From Marinobacter qingdaonensis (lineage in GTDB: Bacteria; Pseudomonadota; Gammaproteobacteria; Pseudomonadales; Oleiphilaceae), in assembly GCF_034555935.1 (NCBI RefSeq), contig NZ_JAYDCJ010000003.1, forward strand, positions 1,860,001 through 1,924,000: a stretch of 64,000 nt of DNA, given 5' to 3'. The translations under genes and the position numbers were made by a program. Of this stretch, positions 9,669 to 21,400 are shown in pieces. Under the pieces are notes generated by a model. The model searched no databases. It saw only the letters and a list, made by a program, of their open reading frames with translations, and had not been told where the DNA came from. How positions within the stretch are numbered: position 1 is the first letter of the stretch; each line of letters begins with the position of its first letter.

Positions 9669-10127
9669 TCAGGCGGAGTTTCGGGAGTCGGCGAGCAGTT
9701 TGGAGACGTAGCGGTCGACGTAGTCGGCGCCGTTACCCTCGAATTCAGCAAACTGGATGCCCAGGTGGAATTCGTCCCGGGCCACCCGGCGCATGTGTAC
9801 GATGTTGCCATCGGCAATCACCGATACCGGTTGGGTCGCCAGCACCGGCACCGAGAAACGGGTTTTCACGGTAATCCAGTTGCCCGGTGCGGGGCTTTTC
9901 TGGCCGGGAATCAGCGCGCGCACGGCTTCCTGGCTGCAGGAAATCATCACCCCGGTGCGCGACAGGTTGGCGACGGAGCAGGTCAGGCAGGTGCCATCGG
10001 CGGTTTCGATGGTGATGTCCGTGGATACGTCGACACGCTGTTGGTTGCGCAAATTGGTTTTGGTGGCAACAGGTTTCATGGTGACTCGTCTAGCGTGACT
10101 GGTTTCGAATGCGGCAGCCTTTCCCAT
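9669..10127 (-). CDS. PilZ-domain protein, probable cyclic-di-GMP receptor
   Basis: This single-domain PilZ protein has 152 residues. The RxxxR motif is RNQQR (Arg27, Arg31) and the D/NxSxxG motif is NLSRTG (54-59), the two c-di-GMP contact motifs. A beta-barrel follows, through the FSVPVLATQPVSVI and HLGIQF strands. There is no other effector domain, so it likely acts through a partner protein. I chose the ATG at 10127, preceded by AAGGA; a TTG four codons upstream and an ATG at 10079 are alternatives. It is transcribed toward cysD with a 170-base gap. Ligand binding is inferred from the motifs. Confidence 0.85.
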   Translation of the reverse strand: MGKAAAFETSHARRVTMKPVATKTNLRNQQRVDVSTDITIETADGTCLTCSVANLSRTGVMISCSQEAVRALIPGQKSPAPGNWITVKTRFSVPVLATQPVSVIADGNIVHMRRVARDEFHLGIQFAEFEGNGADYVDRYVSKLLADSRNSA

Positions 10128-10162
10128 AATTTCCTTCAATAAAACGCACTTAAACGCCTTAG

Positions 10163-10191
10163 AGTCTAGTTGTTTACTTTGTGATCAGCAA
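10163..10191 (-). promoter_or_regulatory. Candidate sigma-70 promoter for the PilZ gene
   Basis: On the minus strand, TTGCTG (10191-10186) is separated by 17 bases from TAGACT (10168-10163), 35 bases before the PilZ start. The rest of the 230-base gap to gatB holds AT-rich DNA and the hairpin at 10322; no gene is seen there. Confidence 0.45.
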
Positions 10192-10321
10192 GAATCCTGC
10201 CGCTTTTTATGGCAGATTTGTGTCGTTTTTCTGAAACAGTCGTCATATTTTGCGAAGGGCGGCCGGAATCAAGCCGGGACTGGCTGGCAGCCGATATCGG
10301 AACTGCGCTGGAAGGAGGTGT

Positions 10322-10348
10322 CCCGGGGCGCGCGCAGGCGGCCCCGGG
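10322..10348. repeat. GC-rich perfect hairpin just downstream of gatB
   Basis: CCCGGGGC (10322-10329) pairs perfectly with GCCCCGGG (10341-10348) around an 11-base loop. It begins ten bases after the gatB stop on the minus strand but has no U-tract, so it may be an mRNA 3'-end stabiliser or a weak terminator for gatCAB. Confidence 0.45.
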
Positions 10349-10358
10349 GTGACTGGGG

Positions 10359-11810
10359 TCAGTCGGAGAGTTTGCGAACCAGGATTTCGTTGAACAGTTT
10401 GGGATTGCCCTGGCCCTTGGAGGCTTTCATCAGCGGCCCCATGAAGCCTCCTAGCATTTTCTTGCGCTTCTTCGGGTCGTCTTCGCCGCGATACTGGGCA
10501 ACCTGGTCCGGCATGCCGGCCAGAACCTCATCGACCATTTTCTCGAGCTCGCCGGTGTCGGACACCTGCTTCAGGCCCTTGGCGTCGATGATGGCGTCCA
10601 CCTGGTCACCATCGCCGGTCCAGAGCGCTTCGAAGACCTTCTTGGCGCCGGCCGAGGACAGGGTGTTGTCGGCAATCCGTACCACCAGATCGCCAAGCTG
10701 GGCGCCGGAGATCGGGGATTGCGCCACGGTCTTTTCTTCCGCATTCAGGCGCGCGGAGAATTCACCCTGTACCCAGTTGGCGGTCAGCTTGGCGTCTTTG
10801 CCGTGGCTGATCGCTTCCTCGAAGAAGGCGGCCAGCTTGGAGTCGCCGCTGAGCAGGCTGGCGTCGTAGTCGTTCAGACCATACTGCTCCTTGAACCGGG
10901 CCTTGCGGGCGTCCGGCAGTTCGGGCAGGCGCTGGCGGGCGTCGTCGATGAAGGTGTCATCGATTTCCACCGGCAGCAGGTCCGGGCAGGGGAAGTAGCG
11001 GTAGTCATTGGCTTCTTCCTTGGTCCGCATGGAGCGGGACTCGTCGCGGTCGCCGTTGTACAGCCGGGTTTCCTGCACGATGTCGCCGCCGTCCTCGAGA
11101 ATGTCCATCTGCCGCTCGACTTCGTGGGCAATGGCCTGCTCCATGAACCGGAACGAGTTCAGGTTCTTGGTCTCGGTGCGGGTGCCGAGCTTGTCGGAGC
11201 CCTTTGGCTTGAGCGAGATGTTGACGTCGAAGCGCATTGAGCCCTGGGACATGTCGCCGTCGCAAATGCCCAGGGAAGTCACGATGCTGTGCAGCTTCTT
11301 GGCGAAGGCGACGGCTTCTTCGGCATTGGTCATGTCCGGTTCGGTGACCACCTCGATCAGCGGGGTGCCGGCCCGGTTGAGGTCGACCCCGGTCATGCCG
11401 TGGAAATCCTCGTGCAGGGATTTGCCGGCGTCTTCCTCGAGGTGAGCGTGGTGAATCCGCACCCGCTTGGTGTCGCCGTTGGCCAGGTCAATATCGACAA
11501 AGCCCGGGCCGACAATGGGCCGCTCGAGCTGGGTGGTCTGGTAGCCCTTGGGCAGGTCCGGATAAAAGTAGTTCTTCCGCTCGAACACCGAGCGACGCTC
11601 GATCTCGGCGTTGACCGCCAGACCAAACATCACCGCATAGCGGAAGGCCTGCTCGTTGGGTACCGGCAGGGTGCCGGGCATGGCCAGATCGACCGCGTTG
11701 GCCTGGGTGTTGGGCTCAGCCCCGTAGGCGGTGCTGGAACCGGAAAAAATCTTGGTTTGGGTGGCGAGCTGAACGTGAATTTCCAGCCCGATGACAATGT
11801 CCCATTGCAT
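10359..11810 (-). CDS. gatB: Asp-tRNA(Asn)/Glu-tRNA(Gln) amidotransferase subunit B
   Basis: This is the kinase/tRNA-binding subunit of the GatCAB transamidosome, which converts misacylated Glu-tRNA(Gln) and/or Asp-tRNA(Asn) to the correct amidated forms. At 483 residues it has normal length. The N-terminus [20 protein letters not shown] and the segments [12 protein letters not shown] and HLEEDAGKS are family signatures. A C-terminal YqeY-like tail ends in [16 protein letters not shown]. It is last in the gatC-gatA-gatB operon, 23 bases after gatA. Confidence 0.97.
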   Translation of the reverse strand: MQWDIVIGLEIHVQLATQTKIFSGSSTAYGAEPNTQANAVDLAMPGTLPVPNEQAFRYAVMFGLAVNAEIERRSVFERKNYFYPDLPKGYQTTQLERPIVGPGFVDIDLANGDTKRVRIHHAHLEEDAGKSLHEDFHGMTGVDLNRAGTPLIEVVTEPDMTNAEEAVAFAKKLHSIVTSLGICDGDMSQGSMRFDVNISLKPKGSDKLGTRTETKNLNSFRFMEQAIAHEVERQMDILEDGGDIVQETRLYNGDRDESRSMRTKEEANDYRYFPCPDLLPVEIDDTFIDDARQRLPELPDARKARFKEQYGLNDYDASLLSGDSKLAAFFEEAISHGKDAKLTANWVQGEFSARLNAEEKTVAQSPISGAQLGDLVVRIADNTLSSAGAKKVFEALWTGDGDQVDAIIDAKGLKQVSDTGELEKMVDEVLAGMPDQVAQYRGEDDPKKRKKMLGGFMGPLMKASKGQGNPKLFNEILVRKLSD

Positions 11811-11833
11811 GCTAAAACTCTCCTGTCTCGGGC

Positions 11834-13291
11834 TTACTGTGGCTCACGCAGGTGCCAGTCGGTCACCTGTTGGAATTGATGGGCGGCGTTCAGCAGGCGG
11901 GCCTCGGAGAAGTAGTCCCCGATGATCTGCAAGCCCACCGGCAGGCCGTCCACGAAGCCTGCAGGCACGGACATCGCCGGCAGTCCCGCCAGGTTGATGG
12001 CGATGGTGAACACGTCCTCAAGGTACATGGTGACCGGGTCGTTGGTCTTCTCGCCCTGGATGAACGCCGGCGACGGAGTGGTCGGGCTCATCAGCACGTC
12101 CACCTCGCTGAAGGCGTTGATGAAGTCCTGCCGGATCAGGCGCCGGACCTTCTGGGCTTTCAGGTAGTAGGCATCGAAGTAGCCTGCGGACAGGGCGTAG
12201 GTGCCGACCAGGATGCGCCGCTTCACTTCGGTACCAAAACCTTCGGCGCGGGTGCGGGTGTACAGGTCCATCAGGTCCTTGGGGTCGTCACAGCGGTAGC
12301 CATAGCGGACGCCATCGAACCGGGACAGGTTGGCGGAGGCCTCCGCCGGCGCGATCACGTAGTAGGCGGCGATCGCCAGTTTGGCGTTGGGCAGCGACAC
12401 TTCCTTGACCGTGGCCCCGAGCTTTTCGTACTCCCGTACGGCGGCGCGCACCTGCTCTTCCATGGCTGGGCTGAGCTGGTCGGAGAAATACTCCTTGGGC
12501 AGGCCAATGCGCAAGCCCTTGAGCGGCTCGTTCAGGGTGGCGGTGTAATCCGGCACCTCCCGATCCAGCGAGGTGGAGTCCTTCGGGTCGAAACCGGCCA
12601 TCACGTTGAGCATCAGGGCATTGTCTTCGGCGGTGCGCGCCATGGTGCCGCCCTGGTCCAGGCTGGAGGCAAAGGCGATCATGCCGTACCGGGACACCCG
12701 GCCGTAGGTCGGCTTCAGGCCGGTGACGCCGCACAGGGCCGCCGGCTGGCGGATGGAACCGCCGGTGTCGGTGGCGGTGGCAGCTGGCACCAGGCGGGCA
12801 GCAACCGCCGCGGCCGAGCCACCGGAGGAGCCGCCGGGCACCCGCTTTTCACCCTTGGCCAGGCCCCAGGGGTTGGTGACCGGGCCGAAGTGGCTGGACT
12901 CGTTGGACGAGCCCATGGCGAATTCGTCCATGTTGGTCTTGCCCAGGCTGACGGCGCCGGCGCGACGGAAGTTCTCGGTTACGGTGGCGTCGTAGGGCGG
13001 TACGAAGTCCGCCAGCATCTTGGAGCCGCAGGTGGTGCGAACGCCATTGGTGCAAAAGATGTCTTTGTGGGCGAAGGGGATGCCGGTCCAGGCGGTGGCG
13101 TTGCCGGCAGCCCGCTGCTCGTCAGCGGCCTTGGCGTCGGCCAGGGCCTGGTCCTCGGTGATCGTAATGAAGCTGTTGTACTTGCCATCTTCCTGGCGGA
13201 TGCGCTCGAGGAACTGCTGGGTCAGTTCCACGCTTGAAATCTTGCCGCTTTCCAGCTCCCGGGAAAGCTCTGCTACGGATTTGTTGTGCAT
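11834..13291 (-). CDS. gatA: Asp-tRNA(Asn)/Glu-tRNA(Gln) amidotransferase subunit A
   Basis: This is the amidase subunit; it hydrolyses glutamine and channels ammonia to GatB. It has 485 residues of amidase-signature family. The catalytic lysine is in IPFAHKDIF (Lys76), and the cis-serine and nucleophile are in GGSSGGS (Ser155) and TGGSIRQPA (Ser179), so the Ser-cisSer-Lys triad is intact. The start [13 protein letters not shown] fits the family. It lies 29 bases after gatC and 23 before gatB. Confidence 0.97.
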   Translation of the reverse strand: MHNKSVAELSRELESGKISSVELTQQFLERIRQEDGKYNSFITITEDQALADAKAADEQRAAGNATAWTGIPFAHKDIFCTNGVRTTCGSKMLADFVPPYDATVTENFRRAGAVSLGKTNMDEFAMGSSNESSHFGPVTNPWGLAKGEKRVPGGSSGGSAAAVAARLVPAATATDTGGSIRQPAALCGVTGLKPTYGRVSRYGMIAFASSLDQGGTMARTAEDNALMLNVMAGFDPKDSTSLDREVPDYTATLNEPLKGLRIGLPKEYFSDQLSPAMEEQVRAAVREYEKLGATVKEVSLPNAKLAIAAYYVIAPAEASANLSRFDGVRYGYRCDDPKDLMDLYTRTRAEGFGTEVKRRILVGTYALSAGYFDAYYLKAQKVRRLIRQDFINAFSEVDVLMSPTTPSPAFIQGEKTNDPVTMYLEDVFTIAINLAGLPAMSVPAGFVDGLPVGLQIIGDYFSEARLLNAAHQFQQVTDWHLREPQ

Positions 13292-13320
13292 GATGGTTCC
13301 TGAATTCGCTGGTCGTCAGA

Positions 13321-13608
13321 TCACTCAATGACTCGGGGCACGAGGTAGAGGCCGTTCTCGGTGGCCGGAGCGATCGCCTGGAAGGCGGCGCGCTGGTCGG
13401 TCTCGGTCACCTGGTCCGGGCGCAGGCGCTGAACGGCGTCGAGGGGGTGTGCCATCGGCTCGATGGCGTCGGTGTCGGCGGCACTGAGCTGATCCACCAG
13501 ATCCAGGATGTTGCCCAGATCGGTCTCGAGGGCTGAGACCTGTTCGTCGTCGACCCGGATGCGGGCGAGTACGGCGACTTTTTCAATGTCCTCTCGGGAA
13601 ATGGTCAC
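13321..13608 (-). CDS. gatC: Asp-tRNA(Asn)/Glu-tRNA(Gln) amidotransferase subunit C
   Basis: This small 95-residue belt subunit stabilises the GatA/GatB complex. Typical features are the N-terminal ISREDIEKVAVLARI, ILDLVDQLSAADTDAIEP in the middle, and LRPDQVTETD near the end. The start is GTG at 13608, preceded by a strong GGGAGG six bases upstream; an out-of-frame ATG overlaps. It is the first gene of the operon and divergent from mreB across 255 bases. Confidence 0.94.
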   Translation of the reverse strand: MTISREDIEKVAVLARIRVDDEQVSALETDLGNILDLVDQLSAADTDAIEPMAHPLDAVQRLRPDQVTETDQRAAFQAIAPATENGLYLVPRVIE

Positions 13609-13773
13609 GCATTGCCTCCCAAATAGATGAAATTTCGGTAATTAGGTTCGCTGGAAAGCGCTCTGGGGACGGCCGGTTGCCGTAGCCAAAAAAGAAAGTG
13701 CGTATGGTAACAGATTCCGGGGGCGGCGGGAGGCCCGAACGTGCGGCGTAAATGTGTGAACCGTAAGGCTTAG

Positions 13774-14907
<1,134 letters not shown>

Positions 14908-14927
14908 GCCTTTAGGGAGGGATCGCC

Positions 14928-15815
14928 ATCAAGACCATCTTTGTCCAGGGGCCGGTACCAGGCTTCAGACTGTTCCTCATCGTTCTCGTATCGGCAGCCC
15001 TGGTGGTTGCCGATGCGCGTTTCGACAAGCTCTCCTCCGTTCGCAGTACCCTGGCCACCGGCCTGGCTCCCGTCTATTGGCTCGGTAACGCCCCCTACGA
15101 ATTCAGCGACTGGGTCGCCGGCCTGTTCGTCAATAAAGAAGACCTTCAGCAGGAAAACGAAGATCTGCGGGCCCGCCTCATGATCCTCGAACGGCGCGCG
15201 CTCAAATACGCCGCCCTGGCCTCCGAAAACAACGAACTGCGCCGCCTGTTGAATTCCTCGGAAGTGCTGGATGACCGGGTCATCGTCGGCGAGGTGGTGG
15301 GCGTGTCGCCGGATCCGTTTTCCCACGAAGTGGTGATCAACAAGGGCCGCAGTGACGGCGTCCGTCCCGGGCAGGCGGTGCTGGATGCCCAGGGCCTGAT
15401 GGGTCAGGTGGTGCAGACCAGTCAGATCACCTCCCGGGTGTTGCTGGTTTCCGACAGCAGTCACGCGGTGCCGGTCGAGGTGGTGCGCAATGGCCTGAGA
15501 GCGATTCTGCTGGGTACCGGCGACACCAATACCCTGGACCTGGTGCACGTGCCCGATACCGCCGATATTCGCGAGGGCGACCTGCTGGTCAGCTCCGGTC
15601 TTGGCGGCCGGTTCCCCCGAGGCTACCCGGTCGCGGAGGTCAGCCTGCTGAACAAGGAGCCCGGTGAGCCCTTTGTGGCGATCGAAGCGACGCCCAAGGC
15701 AGAGCTGAACCAGAGTCGCCTGGTGCTGGTGGTGTTCCCGCCGGCCGCGAGCCAGGACGAGGCCACCGCCGGCGAACGAGATGAAACCCTGGCCGACGGG
15801 GAGGGGGCAGGCTGA
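14928..15815 (+). CDS. mreC: Rod shape-determining protein MreC, apparent ATC start
   Basis: This is the periplasmic elongasome scaffold that activates PBP2/RodA. Starting at 14928 gives 295 residues: one N-terminal membrane helix (about 12-29), a coiled coil (about 66-110) and two beta-barrel domains containing VSPDPFSHEVVINKG and SSGLGGRFPRGYPVAEV. The frame closes at TAG 14913. Between there and the helix there is no ATG, GTG or TTG; the first is GTG 15003, which would delete the helix. ATC at 14928 has AGGGAGGG six bases upstream, and the following KTIFVQGP aligns with the E. coli N-terminus (KPIFSRGP). The ATC start is inferred and could be checked as a sequence error. Confidence 0.9.
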   Translation: MKTIFVQGPVPGFRLFLIVLVSAALVVADARFDKLSSVRSTLATGLAPVYWLGNAPYEFSDWVAGLFVNKEDLQQENEDLRARLMILERRALKYAALASENNELRRLLNSSEVLDDRVIVGEVVGVSPDPFSHEVVINKGRSDGVRPGQAVLDAQGLMGQVVQTSQITSRVLLVSDSSHAVPVEVVRNGLRAILLGTGDTNTLDLVHVPDTADIREGDLLVSSGLGGRFPRGYPVAEVSLLNKEPGEPFVAIEATPKAELNQSRLVLVVFPPAASQDEATAGERDETLADGEGAG

Positions 15816-16291
15816 TGTTGTCCGTAATCAGTTATCCGGTGTTCCTGTCGTCGGTCGTGGCGGCGCTGGTACTGAGTATTTCCCTGTTTCCGGTGGGCTG
15901 GTTCGAGTTCCGGCCCGAGTGGCTGGGGTTGGTGGTTTTTTACTGGACCTTTCGCGCCCCGGCGCAGTTCGGCATCCTGTTGGCCTGGTGTCTGGGCCTG
16001 TTGCTGGATGTGCTCGAGGCTACCCCTCTGGGGGTGAACGCCCTCGCCATGGGCTTGCTGGCGTTCCTGGTGCTGACCGTGCACCAGCGTCTGCGCATGT
16101 ACCCGATGCCCCAGCAGTGCCTGATGGTGTTCCTGTTGCTTGGCATTAACCAGATGCTGGTCCACTTCCTCAAGCAGATGCTGGGCGCCGATGACGCCGG
16201 ATTCAGCTACCTCTGGCCGGCGTTGACCAGTGCCCTGGTCTGGCCGGTGTTCTGCGTCCTGCTGGACAACATCAATCGCAAATTAGGGTAA
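15815..16291 (+). CDS. mreD: Rod shape-determining protein MreD
   Basis: This 158-residue integral membrane protein partners MreC in the elongasome. It is almost entirely hydrophobic, with about five membrane helices beginning at VFLSSVVAALVLSISLFP. The inner segment LLLDVLEATPLGVNALAM is a family signature. Its ATG overlaps the mreC TGA by one base (TGATG), implying translational coupling. It is followed two bases later by the maf gene. Confidence 0.93.
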   Translation: MLSVISYPVFLSSVVAALVLSISLFPVGWFEFRPEWLGLVVFYWTFRAPAQFGILLAWCLGLLLDVLEATPLGVNALAMGLLAFLVLTVHQRLRMYPMPQQCLMVFLLLGINQMLVHFLKQMLGADDAGFSYLWPALTSALVWPVFCVLLDNINRKLG

Positions 16292-16293
16292 GC

Positions 16294-16896
16294 ATGGCCA
16301 GGATCATCCTTGCATCGGCCTCGCCGCGGCGTTCGGAGTTACTGCGGCAGATCGGCCTGACCTTTTCCATCCGGCCGGCCGACGTCGACGAAACCCCCAT
16401 ACCCGGCGAGTCGCCGGCGGTCTATGTCGAGCGTCTGGCCCGGGCCAAGGCTGAGGCGGTTGCGGCCGGCGCACCGGAGGCCCTGGTGCTGGGGTCTGAC
16501 ACCTCGGTGGTCCTGGACGAGGTGATCCTCGGCAAACCGGTCAGCCGGGACGATGCCGCGGCCACCCTGCAGCGCTTGTCCGGTCAGGTCCATCAGGTGA
16601 TGACTGCCATTGCCCTGGTAGGCGCGGGCCAGTGCCGGAGCCTGGTGGTAACCACCGACGTCCGGTTCCGCACCCTGTCAGCTGGTGAAATAGAGGCCTA
16701 CGTGGCCAGTGGCGAGCCCATGGACAAGGCCGGCAGTTATGGAATCCAGGGCCTAGGTGGTATTTTTGTTAGTGAATTGCGGGGCAGTTACAGTGCCGTG
16801 GTCGGCCTGCCGCTGCAGGAAACCGCAGCGCTCCTGGAAAACGCCGGTCATCCGGTCTGGGAAAACTGGCCTAACAGTCTGGAGAGCCGAACATGA
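16294..16896 (+). CDS. maf: Maf-family nucleotide pyrophosphatase (YhdE type, dTTP/UTP)
   Basis: This house-cleaning pyrophosphatase hydrolyses non-canonical and pyrimidine nucleoside triphosphates. It has 200 residues. The N-terminal ILASASPRRSELL motif, the catalytic-aspartate segment VLGSDTSVV, GKPVSRDDA and the C-terminal GSYGIQGLGG all fit. The position after mreBCD and before rng matches the yhdE subfamily context. It overlaps rng by four bases (ATGA). Substrate preference is inferred from context. Confidence 0.92.
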   Translation: MARIILASASPRRSELLRQIGLTFSIRPADVDETPIPGESPAVYVERLARAKAEAVAAGAPEALVLGSDTSVVLDEVILGKPVSRDDAAATLQRLSGQVHQVMTAIALVGAGQCRSLVVTTDVRFRTLSAGEIEAYVASGEPMDKAGSYGIQGLGGIFVSELRGSYSAVVGLPLQETAALLENAGHPVWENWPNSLESRT

Positions 16897-18371
16897 GCGA
16901 AGAGATCCTGATCAACGTGACGCCCGTGGAAACCCGCGTGGCGCTCGTTGAAAACGGAATGCTGCAGGAAGCCTACATCGAGCGAACGAGTCGCAAGGGC
17001 ATCGTCGGCAATATCTACAAAGGCAAGGTGGTCCGGGTGCTACCGGGTATGGAAGCGGCGTTCGTCGACATCGGCCTGGAGCGGGCGGCGTTCATTCACG
17101 CCTCGGATGTGGTGTCCCAGTCCGCGGACGATGAGCCGTCGGAGGGCCCGAAGACGGTGCCGGACATTCGCACCCTGCTGCGGGAAGGACAATCGCTGGT
17201 GGTGCAGGTCACCAAGGACCCGATTGGCACCAAGGGCGCCCGGCTGACCACCCAGTTGTCGATCCCGTCCCGCTACCTGGTGTTCATGCCCGGCGTCAGC
17301 CATGTCGGCATTTCCCAACGCATCGAGGATGAAAACGAGCGCGCCCGGCTGAAAGGCCTGGTCGAGACCGCAGCCGCGGAAGACACCGAGGTTAACGGGG
17401 GCTACATCATCCGCACGGCGGCGGAAGCGGCCTCGCCGGAAGAGCTCATCGGCGACATGACCTACCTGCACCGCCTGAGTCTGTCGATCCAGGAGCGCAT
17501 TGCCCGGGTGCAGGCGCCCGCCGTGGTCTACCAGGACTTGCCCCTGTTCATCCGAACCATCCGGGACCTGATTCGGCCCCAGACCGAAAAGGTGCGCATC
17601 GACAGTCGCGAGAGCCACCAGCGGGTCATCGAATTCGTCGAGGAGTTCGTCACCGAATTTGCCGATCGGGTCGAGTATTACCCTGGTGAGCGGCCAATCT
17701 TCGACCTTTACTCGGTCGAGGATGAGATCCAGAAAGCGCTCAGTCGGAAGGTCCAGTTGAAGTCCGGTGGCTATGTCATCATCGACCAGACCGAGGCGAT
17801 GACCACCATCGACATCAACACCGGTGGCTTCGTTGGTCACCGCAACCTCGAAGAAACCATTTTCAAGACCAACCTGGAGGCGGCCCGGGCGATCAGCCGA
17901 CAGCTGCGCCTGCGGAACCTCGGTGGCATCATCATCATCGATTTCATCGACATGGAAGATCCCGAGCACCAGCGGCAGGTGCACCGGATGCTGGAGAAGA
18001 TGCTCGAGCGGGATCACGCCAAGACCAAGATCACCGGCGTGTCGGAGCTGGGTCTGGTGGAAATGACCCGCAAGCGCACCACCGAGAGTCTCGGTCAGGT
18101 GCTGTGCGAGCCCTGTCCGGTGTGCGATGGCCGCGGCTTCCTGAAAACCTGCGAGACCGTGTGCTACGAGATTTTCCGGGAAATTCTCCGGGTCAATCGC
18201 GCCTACGACGCCGAGAACTATCTGGTGATGGCGTCGCAGAGTGTGGTCGACCGGCTGCTGGACGAGGAATCCGACAACGTCGCCGACCTGGAGACCTTCA
18301 TCAGCAAGACCATCCGGTTCCAGGTGGAGCCGTTCTACAGTCAGGAGCAGTACGATGTGGTGCTGCTCTGA
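16893..18371 (+). CDS. rng: Ribonuclease G
   Basis: This endoribonuclease of the RNase E/G family matures the 16S rRNA 5' end and degrades some mRNAs. It has 492 residues, the normal size. The S1 domain is at about 35-130 (GNIYKGKVVRVLPGMEAAFV). The DNase-I-like catalytic part has the two magnesium aspartates in TTIDINTGGFVG and IIIDFIDMED. The zinc-link cysteines are in CEPCPVCDGRG near residue 410. The start ATG lies within the maf stop (ATGA overlap). Confidence 0.96.
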   Translation: MSEEILINVTPVETRVALVENGMLQEAYIERTSRKGIVGNIYKGKVVRVLPGMEAAFVDIGLERAAFIHASDVVSQSADDEPSEGPKTVPDIRTLLREGQSLVVQVTKDPIGTKGARLTTQLSIPSRYLVFMPGVSHVGISQRIEDENERARLKGLVETAAAEDTEVNGGYIIRTAAEAASPEELIGDMTYLHRLSLSIQERIARVQAPAVVYQDLPLFIRTIRDLIRPQTEKVRIDSRESHQRVIEFVEEFVTEFADRVEYYPGERPIFDLYSVEDEIQKALSRKVQLKSGGYVIIDQTEAMTTIDINTGGFVGHRNLEETIFKTNLEAARAISRQLRLRNLGGIIIIDFIDMEDPEHQRQVHRMLEKMLERDHAKTKITGVSELGLVEMTRKRTTESLGQVLCEPCPVCDGRGFLKTCETVCYEIFREILRVNRAYDAENYLVMASQSVVDRLLDEESDNVADLETFISKTIRFQVEPFYSQEQYDVVLL

Positions 18372-18411
18372 TCCGAGAGCTGCCGGACGGCGTGGCGGGT
18401 AGGCCGAGCTG

Positions 18412-21400
18412 ATGTCTGCCGCCAACCACAACGCCAAGGGCCCCGGGCAACCGGCCGAAAGTGCGCCAGTGAGGTTTGCGGCCAGACTGTCCAGCCTGAT
18501 CTGGTGGTTGCTGCTCGTGGTGCTCCTGCTGTTTGCCCTGTACGCGGGGCTCGGGCGCCAGTTGACGCGCAACGTCGACAACTTTGCCGATGACCTGGCC
18601 CGTGAACTCTCGGAACGCACCGGGCAGGAGGTGGCGATCGGCAGGCTGTCCTCGCAGTGGTTCTGGCTTGACCCCGCGTTTACCGCGCGCAACATCTCGG
18701 TCACCAGCGCCAGAACGGGCATCACCATCGCCGAGGTGGATCATCTCCGGGTCCGGTTTGATTTCCTGTCTTCCCTGCGCCGACTCCGGCTTGTTTTCGA
18801 CGACTTTGAGGTCGACGGCGTCCAGCTGGCGCTGAACCAGACCGAAGAAGGCGAACTGGGGGTTCCCGGTGCCGACCTGCCGGAACCGGTCAACAACCGG
18901 TTGAACGACTGGCTGCGGCTGGCCGGCCAGTGGCTGTCCGATCCCTACGTGAAAATCACCCGCCTGAGTCTGGGGATCCGTGACAACGAAGGTCTGGAGC
19001 GGTACATCGATGTGCCCCAGCTGGACCTGGTCTACCGTCGGGGTCTGTTTCGGGCCTCGGGCCGCGCGATCAAGGGCGGTACCACTGAGCAGCTGGCCAG
19101 TTTCAGCCTGGTCGGACAACACTTCTTCCGGGGCGATTTCACCGGTCAGGTGTACCTGGATGTGGATTCCGGGCGCTTGTTTGATGGCCTGATCGACGAA
19201 TACCAGTGGCGCAGCATCCGGGTCGAGGGGTTTGATCTCGGTGGCGAGGCCTGGTTGACCTTCCGCGCGGGTGAGCTGGAACAGGTCAGCGGCACGGTCA
19301 CCACGCCCTACCTGCAATTGGGGGTGGGGGAAGAATCGCTGGCGCCGATCGAGGGTATCCGCGCCCGATTTGGCTGGCGTCGGACGGCGGCAGCGCCGGG
19401 CGAGGAGGCGCGGACCGGCGACGTCGACCTGCCCGGTGAGTGGCATCTGAAACAGCTGGAATGGACTTGGAACGGCGATCAGGTGTCGCCGTTCAGCCTG
19501 CGATTGGCACCGGAGCCCGGTGGAGTGACGGTGATCGCCGATGCCCTGCCGCTGGGGCCGTCCCGTCGGCTCCTGTCGCTGCTGCCGATCCTGCCCGAGG
19601 CCGGGACCCGCGCGTTACTCAACTACCGGCCCAGGGGCTACCTGGATCAGGTGTTGTTGTGGCTGCCCGACGACGCCAGCGACTTTGAACTCTCCGGTCG
19701 CCTGCGCAACGTTAGCCTGAAAGCGGTCGGTGGCGCGCCCGGAGCGACCGGGGTCTGGGGCAGCCTGTTCGTCACCCGGAACTCCGGTTACGTCGAGATT
19801 GCCGCCGGCGACGACCCCGTGTCGCTGGCGTTTCCCCAATTATTCAACGCCGGCTGGAGCTTTTCCGAGCTCGAAGGCCTGGTGGCCTGGCAGCTCGATG
19901 GCCCCATCACCCGGGTCTATTCCGACAACCTGCGCATGGCTTACGGCGAGACCACCCGGTTCTCCGGCGCGTTCGACCTCAAGCTCGATCGCTACGGCGA
20001 GGACAATCTTGGCCTGAGGGTCGGCGTGGAAAACGCCAACCAAGCCATGCTGGCGGACTTTGTGCCTGCCAAGGTGGTGGATGCGCAGCTTTACGACTGG
20101 CTGACCACGGCCATCGAACAGGCGCAGATCAGCGGAGTCTATTACGGTCACGGTCGCATCGATTCCGAGGCGCCTTCCGGCTCCTTTGCCTCGTCCATGC
20201 GCTACGACTTCGACAGCGCCTCGGTGAGCTATGACCCTCGCTGGCCGCGGGTGACCGACGCCAGTGGGCAGGTGCAGGTGCAGGGCCGGAATGCGCGAGT
20301 CCTGCTGGATCAGGCAACAACCGGCGGTCTGGCCCTGTCCTCCGGCACGGTCACCGTCGAGCCCTCGCAGGCAGGGACGGTCATTGGCGTTCAGGCAGCG
20401 GCTGCAGTGCCAGGGGCCGCCATTGATTTCTGGCTGCGCAACAGCCCCCTCGGCGAGATGGCCGGAGCGGAAGCCGAGAGCTTGCGGTATGGCGGCCAAT
20501 ACCGGTTGAATCTTGATCTTGACCTCCCGCTGGCCGAGGGCCGGTCCCCGGTGGTGCAGGCGCGCATCCAGGCTCAGGGGGCCAGTATTGCCTATCCCCA
20601 GGCCGACCTGGCCTGGCAGGACATCACCGGAAACCTGACCTACCATTCCGAAAACGGTTTTTCCGGCGGGCCGCTCAATGCCTCGTTTCTGGGCTCGCCG
20701 GTGACCATCAGCCTGGCCCGCAGCGCGTCCGGCTCGGCCCTGACGGTGCGGCAGTCGGGCCGGCTGCCGGTGGCCGAGGCCCTGGCGCTGGCCGGCGCGG
20801 ACGCGGAGCGCACCTATGGCCTGGACGGGGCACTGTCGTACACGGCGGGCCTGGACATCGGTGCCGACAGTGTGTCCAAGATCGAGATCCGCAGCGATCT
20901 TGAGGGTGTGAGCATCAACTGGCCCGAGCCTCTGGCCAAGCGCGCCGAGGAAGCCGCGCCCCTGCGCCTGACGGTCGATCCCCAGGCCCCCGAGGGCCTG
21001 TCGGTACGGGCATTGTGGGAAAACCGCTCGTATTTCGAGGTGCGCCAGCAGGCGACGGGCGTGGAAGTAACCGTTGGCCATGTGTACCTGGGCCGGCACA
21101 CCCTGGAAAACATCGCCATTGAGGCCCTGGATCTGGGCGACCGCTGGGTGGTGAGCGCGCGCTCCGAGCGAGCCGTGGGCCGGGTTTCGATTCCCCGGGA
21201 CGGCAGCCTGATCATGGCCGATTTCGAGACGCTACGCCTGCCCGGTTCCGACCCGGTTGGCGACCCCGAGCCAGAGACGGAGCCGGCGTCGCTGGAGGCC
21301 TTTCGGTCGCTGGACCTGGGCTCCTGGCCCGATGTGGATGTCACCATTGCCGACCTGAGGCTGGCCGAGGAGAGTCTGGGTAACTGGAGTTTCCGATTGC

